DNA from: G963701675 sp963701675
GTDB lineage: Bacteria > Planctomycetota > Planctomycetia > Gemmatales > Gemmataceae
Length of the DNA stretch: 64,000 bases
Reading direction: 5' to 3'
Assembly (NCBI GenBank): GCA_963701675.1
Contig: OY969623.1
Location: 1,426,001-1,490,000, forward strand
The translations under genes were made by a program, and so were the position numbers. Below the pieces are notes generated by a model. The model worked only from the letters and a program-made list of their open reading frames with translations. It was not told where the DNA came from and searched no databases. Positions 60,218 to 64,000 of this stretch are shown one piece after another (the stretch's first letter is position 1; every line of letters starts with the position of its first letter).

Positions 60218-60577
60218 GGTGATCCTCCACGAGTTGAAAAATAATAATCCAGGCGAGTTATTCAGAACGTCCCAACTGGTACTGCTCGAATGACATGAAG
60301 AAAACTAGCAATTTTCGAACCGCTTTCGGTGGTGAGTCATCACGCTGACAACTCACGAATCAGGCCTGTTTCATTCACAACGATAGTGGAGAAAGTCGGC
60401 AGCCGGCAGCAGGGAAATTCCCGATCTTCGGCTAGACTGTGAGGGATTTCCTGACAGCGTCCCTTAGTAGGGCGTTGCTATTTCCAACAAAGCATCGCAA
60501 GCAGGCGAACCAGTGGGTGCTGCGTCGATCACAGAGTCGGCCGTCGAAAATCGGCCGGAAGCGAAGAAGAGAACTCG
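60218..60577. other. Intergenic region with no recognised gene
   Basis: 360 bp upstream of the FG-GAP gene on the minus strand and downstream of the peptidase gene. Only short random frames are present. It probably holds the promoter of the FG-GAP gene; no repeat or terminator with good symmetry was noticed. Confidence 0.4.
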
Positions 60578-61702
60578 CTACCGCGGATAACCGACGGGCG
60601 AAGCCGTTTCCGGAACGGTGCGGTTCCAGCCGGCGGCGGTGGTGGATGGTGGTTTAGGTTGGCCAAGTTGGACTTGCGGATGTTGGACGTTCGCAACGTG
60701 ATCGCGGTTGGCTTCACGTGAATCGGATTTCAGCGCCCGTGAATCACGGGGTGGTTGACCATTCGACGCCACCTCCGACGGGATCGAATCCGGTAGATAA
60801 CCGGGTCGCGGCGGCGCTTTTCCCGCCGATTTGACGTGATCTTGATCCGACGGCGCCTGGCCGCGGTAGACCGGTTGCGGCAACGTCGGCGGCACGGTCT
60901 GGCGCACGATGACTCGGTTGGAAGCGCCCGTTGCCGGTGGCGATTGGCCATTCTGGGCCAGGATCGTCGGCGGTTGCCGTTTCGTTGCCCGAAGGTGCGT
61001 GAGCCACGCTTCCTCGAGTTCCTCTACCGAGTTGTAGCGATAGTAGCTTCGCACCGCAGCGTCCCAGCCGTTCGACATTCCGTTGGCCACGAAACGCAAG
61101 AACGTCGGCTTGTTGCTGATGCCGACGAGATAGTTGGCGACCGAGTAACCCTCGGCATAAAGCACCATCACATCGCCTGGGTATTCACGCAAAGAAAACA
61201 GCCGTCGAAGCGGGATCATTCGGCCTGGGGTGTTGAGGACTTGGCGCACCAGTTTGTCGTGGCGCTCTTTTTCCACGTCGTCTTCGGACAGCACCGCGCC
61301 GCCTTCATCGGCCCACCGCGGCACGGGGCAGCGGAAGAAATCGGCAAAGACCGTGTGCGTTACCTCGTGCGGCAGAACACTGGCCAAGATGCGGTCGAGC
61401 GGACCTTCGATGTGCATTTGCTGGCTGCGGATGACGCCGCGGTCAAACGCAAACTGGGTCGCGCCGGTGGGGCCGCTCATCGTGACACGCACAACGATCG
61501 GGCACCGTTGCGGCCAGGGCGGCATCTCCTGGCCGAGCCATTCCAGGGCCTTTTGCTTGCGGTAATACTCGGCGGCCTGACCGACTTGCTGGGCGATTTG
61601 CGCCGTCGGCGCCTCGACCTGAAAGTTCGGCGTGGGATACGTTGCTCCGAGTGAAGCGACTGCCCCAATCAGCACGGCGATCACAGGTCGGCGCGCACCC
61701 AT
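60578..61702 (-). CDS. Exported gluzincin-like metallopeptidase
   Basis: A 374-residue protein with a signal peptide (about 1-20, VIAVLIGAVASLGA). LASVLPHEVTHTVFADFF contains the zinc-binding HEVTH (HExxH), and RWADEGGAVLSEDD supplies the downstream Glu, as in peptidase MA/gluzincin clans. GYSVANYLVG fits the third helix of the domain. The C-terminal 130 residues are proline-rich, low in complexity and probably unstructured (PPATGASNRVIVRQTVPPTL). The substrate is unknown. GGAGGT lies 11 bases before the ATG. Confidence 0.78.
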   Translation of the reverse strand: MGARRPVIAVLIGAVASLGATYPTPNFQVEAPTAQIAQQVGQAAEYYRKQKALEWLGQEMPPWPQRCPIVVRVTMSGPTGATQFAFDRGVIRSQQMHIEGPLDRILASVLPHEVTHTVFADFFRCPVPRWADEGGAVLSEDDVEKERHDKLVRQVLNTPGRMIPLRRLFSLREYPGDVMVLYAEGYSVANYLVGISNKPTFLRFVANGMSNGWDAAVRSYYRYNSVEELEEAWLTHLRATKRQPPTILAQNGQSPPATGASNRVIVRQTVPPTLPQPVYRGQAPSDQDHVKSAGKAPPRPGYLPDSIPSEVASNGQPPRDSRALKSDSREANRDHVANVQHPQVQLGQPKPPSTTAAGWNRTVPETASPVGYPR

Positions 61703-62092
61703 TCCCAGTTTACCTCCGGTTTCCTTAGCCCCTGGTGAATCACGGGGCCAACTGCGAACGACGGGTTTGCCGTTCCGGCAGACGTGACTGCCGCAAGTCT
61801 ACAGCAAAAGTTGAGCCAGGGATGGACGCCGACCAGGATTTTGCTGCGTTCCCGGTCATAATGTGCCGGACGAGCAGGCGTTGGGGATTCGGACGGCGTA
61901 GGTGACGGCTGCGTTCCTAACAGCAGGATTGTAATTTTTTCCATCCACTGCTTCGCGCTACGTAAGAATTGGAAAGTTCGAGAAGCGAGTTGATCTAAGG
62001 AGAGATGCAAAATCCGCGAAGGTAGGAAACTCCGAAGTTTCGACTTGAATAGTTTGTGCGCCTTGGAGCAAACGTCCGAAGACAAACGCAGG
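61703..62092. other. Divergent intergenic region
   Basis: About 390 bp between the metallopeptidase gene and the NlpC/P60-like gene. A minus-strand frame of 134 codons (61681-62085) crosses it but has no signature and overlaps the peptidase start; I regard it as non-coding. Promoters of both genes must lie here. Confidence 0.45.
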
Positions 62093-62779
62093 ATGCCTTA
62101 CTTTTCGACGATCACGACCATTTGGTGTGTTCTGGTTCTTCCGGCACGCGCATACTCCGCCGCCGAGAACATCGGTTTCCTACACGATGAAGACGGCGTG
62201 CACGCGTACGTGCCGCGAGCCGGCGACATCATCTTGTACGACGATCACAAATTGCTCTGGCACGTGCTGTACCGTGTATGCGGCACAGAGCCGCCGGATC
62301 ATTCGGGAATTGTGATCGCGATGCCGAACGGGAGCTTTGGCGTTCTGGAAGCAGGCCCGGACAACGGCACTCACGTGCACATTCTTGACCTGGCCACCAG
62401 GCTTCACGAGTTCCGAGGGACGATCTGGGTTCGCCGGGTCCGGCAGAAGCTAAGCACGGAGGGATCGACACGGCTTACCAATTTCGCGTTCATACAGGAC
62501 GGCAAACGTTACGCCCTGGGCCGGTTTTTTCTGCACGCAACACCGTTTCGAGCTCGCGGCCAGTGGCGGAAGAAATGGCTGGGTAAGACCGAACTCGGCC
62601 GAAGCGCCTGGCTCTGTTCCGAAATTGTCATCGCGGCCGGAACTGTCGTGGGACTCCTCGACTCCGACCAATTCCCGGCAAATGCGATCTACCCGCGTGA
62701 TATCATCGACGACCAAATCTACGACCTGAGTCCGTGCTGGCACGCCGCCGCCGTATGGCATGCCGAGGCCAACCGTTAA
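62093..62779 (+). CDS. Permuted NlpC/P60 (YiiX-like) exported protein
   Basis: A 228-residue protein with a signal peptide (about 1-22). YVPRAGDIILYDDHKLLWHV and PPDHSGIVIAMPNGSFGVLE match the first part of YiiX/DUF830-type permuted papain-like enzymes, with the conserved His in DHSGIV. A Cys in SAWLCSEIVIAAG would be the nucleophile, located after the His as expected for the permuted order. Such enzymes cleave lipids or peptides in the envelope. The start at 62093 is the most plausible; a longer frame from 62045 would not place the signal peptide at the N-terminus. Confidence 0.78.
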   Translation: MPYFSTITTIWCVLVLPARAYSAAENIGFLHDEDGVHAYVPRAGDIILYDDHKLLWHVLYRVCGTEPPDHSGIVIAMPNGSFGVLEAGPDNGTHVHILDLATRLHEFRGTIWVRRVRQKLSTEGSTRLTNFAFIQDGKRYALGRFFLHATPFRARGQWRKKWLGKTELGRSAWLCSEIVIAAGTVVGLLDSDQFPANAIYPRDIIDDQIYDLSPCWHAAAVWHAEANR

Positions 62780-62886
62780 AGCGTGAGTGAAGGCCAAAAC
62801 ATGTACGCACGGGCGCGGCTATCCGCGGCGCGTGCTACAATGAAACTCTATATCCATCCACCAGGCCTCAACGCGGAGAGCCCCGT

Positions 62887-63738
62887 ATGTTCGAACGTAT
62901 CGCCGCCAGTTTCGAGCTTGCCAAGAGCAGTTGGAGAGTGTTGAAACAAGACAAGCAATTGATCGTCTTCCCTGTCATTAGCGGCCTCGGCTGTCTGTTG
63001 GTGCTTATCAGCTTCGCCGTGCCGATCACCGCCATTCAAGGCTGGGACTTCATGAAAGACGTCGATGAGGGTCCAGCCCAAGTTCCGCCCTGGCTGTACG
63101 TGGTTGGTTTTGCGTTCTACTTCTGCAATTACTTTGTAATCATCTTTTGCAACGCCGCACTGGTAAGCTGTGCGCTGATGCGATTCGGTGGGCATCAACC
63201 GACGGTTGCCGCCGGTTTCCAAGCCGCCAGCAGTCGATTACCGCAAATCCTTGCCTGGGCGCTGGTGTCGGCGACCATTGGCATTGCGCTTAAGGCGGTT
63301 GAGAATGTGAATGAAAAAGTCGGCCGCTTTATCAGCGGACTATTGGGCGCTGCCTGGACCGTAATGACCTATTTCGTGGTCCCAGTGCTCGTCGTCGAGA
63401 AAGTCGGGCCGTTCCAAGCCATCGGCAGGTCGGTACAGATTCTCCGAAAGACTTGGGGTGAGGCGCTAATCGGCAAGATCGGCCTGGGTTTGTTCCTCTT
63501 CTTGCTGAGCTTACCTGGGATTCTTTTGATATTCTTCGGCGTCATGGTTGGCGTCAACCAGTTTGCGATCGGCGCAACCCTGGCAGTGCTGGGCATGATT
63601 TACCTGCTGATTTCCTCCGCGGCCGGGTCGGCATTGAACGGAATTTATCTCAGTGCCCTCTACCAATTCGCCGAGGTTCGCGAAGTACCGCAAGGTTTTG
63701 ACAGCGCTGTGCTCGAGAAGGCGTTCGGTCGCCGCTAA
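62887..63738 (+). CDS. DUF6159-like integral membrane protein
   Basis: A 283-residue polytopic protein with about six transmembrane segments, starting ERIAASFELAKSSWRVLKQD and KQLIVFPVISGLGCLLVLIS and including FVPPWLYVVGFAFY-like and SATIGIALKAVENVNEKVGR segments. The N-terminal helix followed by LxFPxISG is a hallmark of this family of unknown function. GGAGAG precedes the ATG. It is not in an obvious operon. Confidence 0.82.
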   Translation: MFERIAASFELAKSSWRVLKQDKQLIVFPVISGLGCLLVLISFAVPITAIQGWDFMKDVDEGPAQVPPWLYVVGFAFYFCNYFVIIFCNAALVSCALMRFGGHQPTVAAGFQAASSRLPQILAWALVSATIGIALKAVENVNEKVGRFISGLLGAAWTVMTYFVVPVLVVEKVGPFQAIGRSVQILRKTWGEALIGKIGLGLFLFLLSLPGILLIFFGVMVGVNQFAIGATLAVLGMIYLLISSAAGSALNGIYLSALYQFAEVREVPQGFDSAVLEKAFGRR

Positions 63739-63794
63739 TTGGCACGGCACGGCCGGCAGAGCGTATTCTGAATCCCCAATTGAAAGCTTCCTTG

Positions 63795-64000
63795 ATGCGC
63801 ATCGTTCGACATGTTGCCGTCTTCGCCATGCTGGTTACACCGGCGGCGCCGTGCAACGCCGACTCGACGACCGAAGACGAGCACACGTTGCAAGCGGCGC
63901 ACATTCGTTGCGACGGCGAATCGCTCTTGCAGTTCTTTCGCCACCGAAGCGTTGCGTCGGTCGATTCGGAACGCCTCGCGAATCTCGTGGTCCGGCTGGG
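63795..64000 (+). CDS. Start of an exported protein, cut by the window edge
   Basis: An ATG at 63795 opens a frame that is still open at base 64000 (68 codons). It begins MRIVRHVAVFAMLVTPAAPC, a signal peptide, and continues HIRCDGESLLQFFRHRSVAS and ERLANLVVRLG. The segment SLLQFFRHR resembles the N-terminal part of planctomycete HEAT-repeat proteins, but too little is visible to be sure. Confidence 0.55.
   Translation, partial: MRIVRHVAVFAMLVTPAAPCNADSTTEDEHTLQAAHIRCDGESLLQFFRHRSVASVDSERLANLVVRL

Noticed and set aside
61681..62085. 134-codon minus-strand frame upstream of the metallopeptidase
   Set aside because: Overlaps the peptidase start, has no recognisable domain and would leave the divergent genes without a promoter region.

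Overview
The window looks like chromosomal DNA of a planctomycete, most likely of the Gemmatales. This is inference from content: four DUF1559 pilin-like proteins, a BBP7-type outer-membrane barrel, FG-GAP surface proteins, N-terminal motifs of the LE.R..P type, a giant Ser/Thr kinase, an ECF sigma factor and a TonB-dependent receptor, all in moderately high GC DNA. No rRNA, tRNA, CRISPR array, transposase or prophage was recognised.

Layout. 1-5455 (-): an AddAB-type helicase-nuclease pair; addA is frameshifted and leaves the window. 5599-6888 (+): glgC. 6968-10356 (-): two secreted cysteine-rich proteins and a TonB-dependent receptor with a QPGMG repeat, a possible metal-handling group. 10592-15343 (-): a 1583-residue protein with two kinase domains. 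15765-16727 (+): a secreted unknown. 16851-28069 (-): a type VI secretion (T6SS) locus in the classical imp order tssA-tssB-tssC-hcp-tagJ-tssE-tssF-tssG-clpV. tssK, tssJ, tssL, tssM, vgrG and PAAR genes are not in the window. A divergent ECF sigma gene stands at one end and the double kinase at the other, and a 60-bp relic of a clpV 3' end lies just upstream of the kinase gene.

29079-39285: BBP7 barrel, a secreted unknown, an S41 protease with a tectonin-propeller partner, DinB, gamma-glutamyltransferase, a GATase-fold protein that has lost its catalytic Cys and Glu, a small unknown, an RsbT/W-like fragment and a sugar aminotransferase. 39572-50875: a large membrane protein, three DUF1559 proteins, GNAT, a YchF-like GTPase (the last two sharing a heptamer-repeat divergent leader), an MDR reductase, an RlmL-like rRNA methyltransferase and a class C beta-lactamase-like hydrolase. 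51111-64000: secreted unknowns, an EamA transporter, FG-GAP proteins, a ThDP enzyme, another DUF1559 protein, a HigBA toxin-antitoxin pair, a gluzincin-like peptidase, a permuted NlpC/P60-like protein, a DUF6159-like membrane protein and a partial gene at the right edge.

A general caution: at least five genes (addA, BBP7, tectonin, RsbT/W-like, higB) are split by apparent single-base frameshifts, three of which are repaired by removing one C from a short C run. Consensus errors in the assembly are as likely as true pseudogenes.
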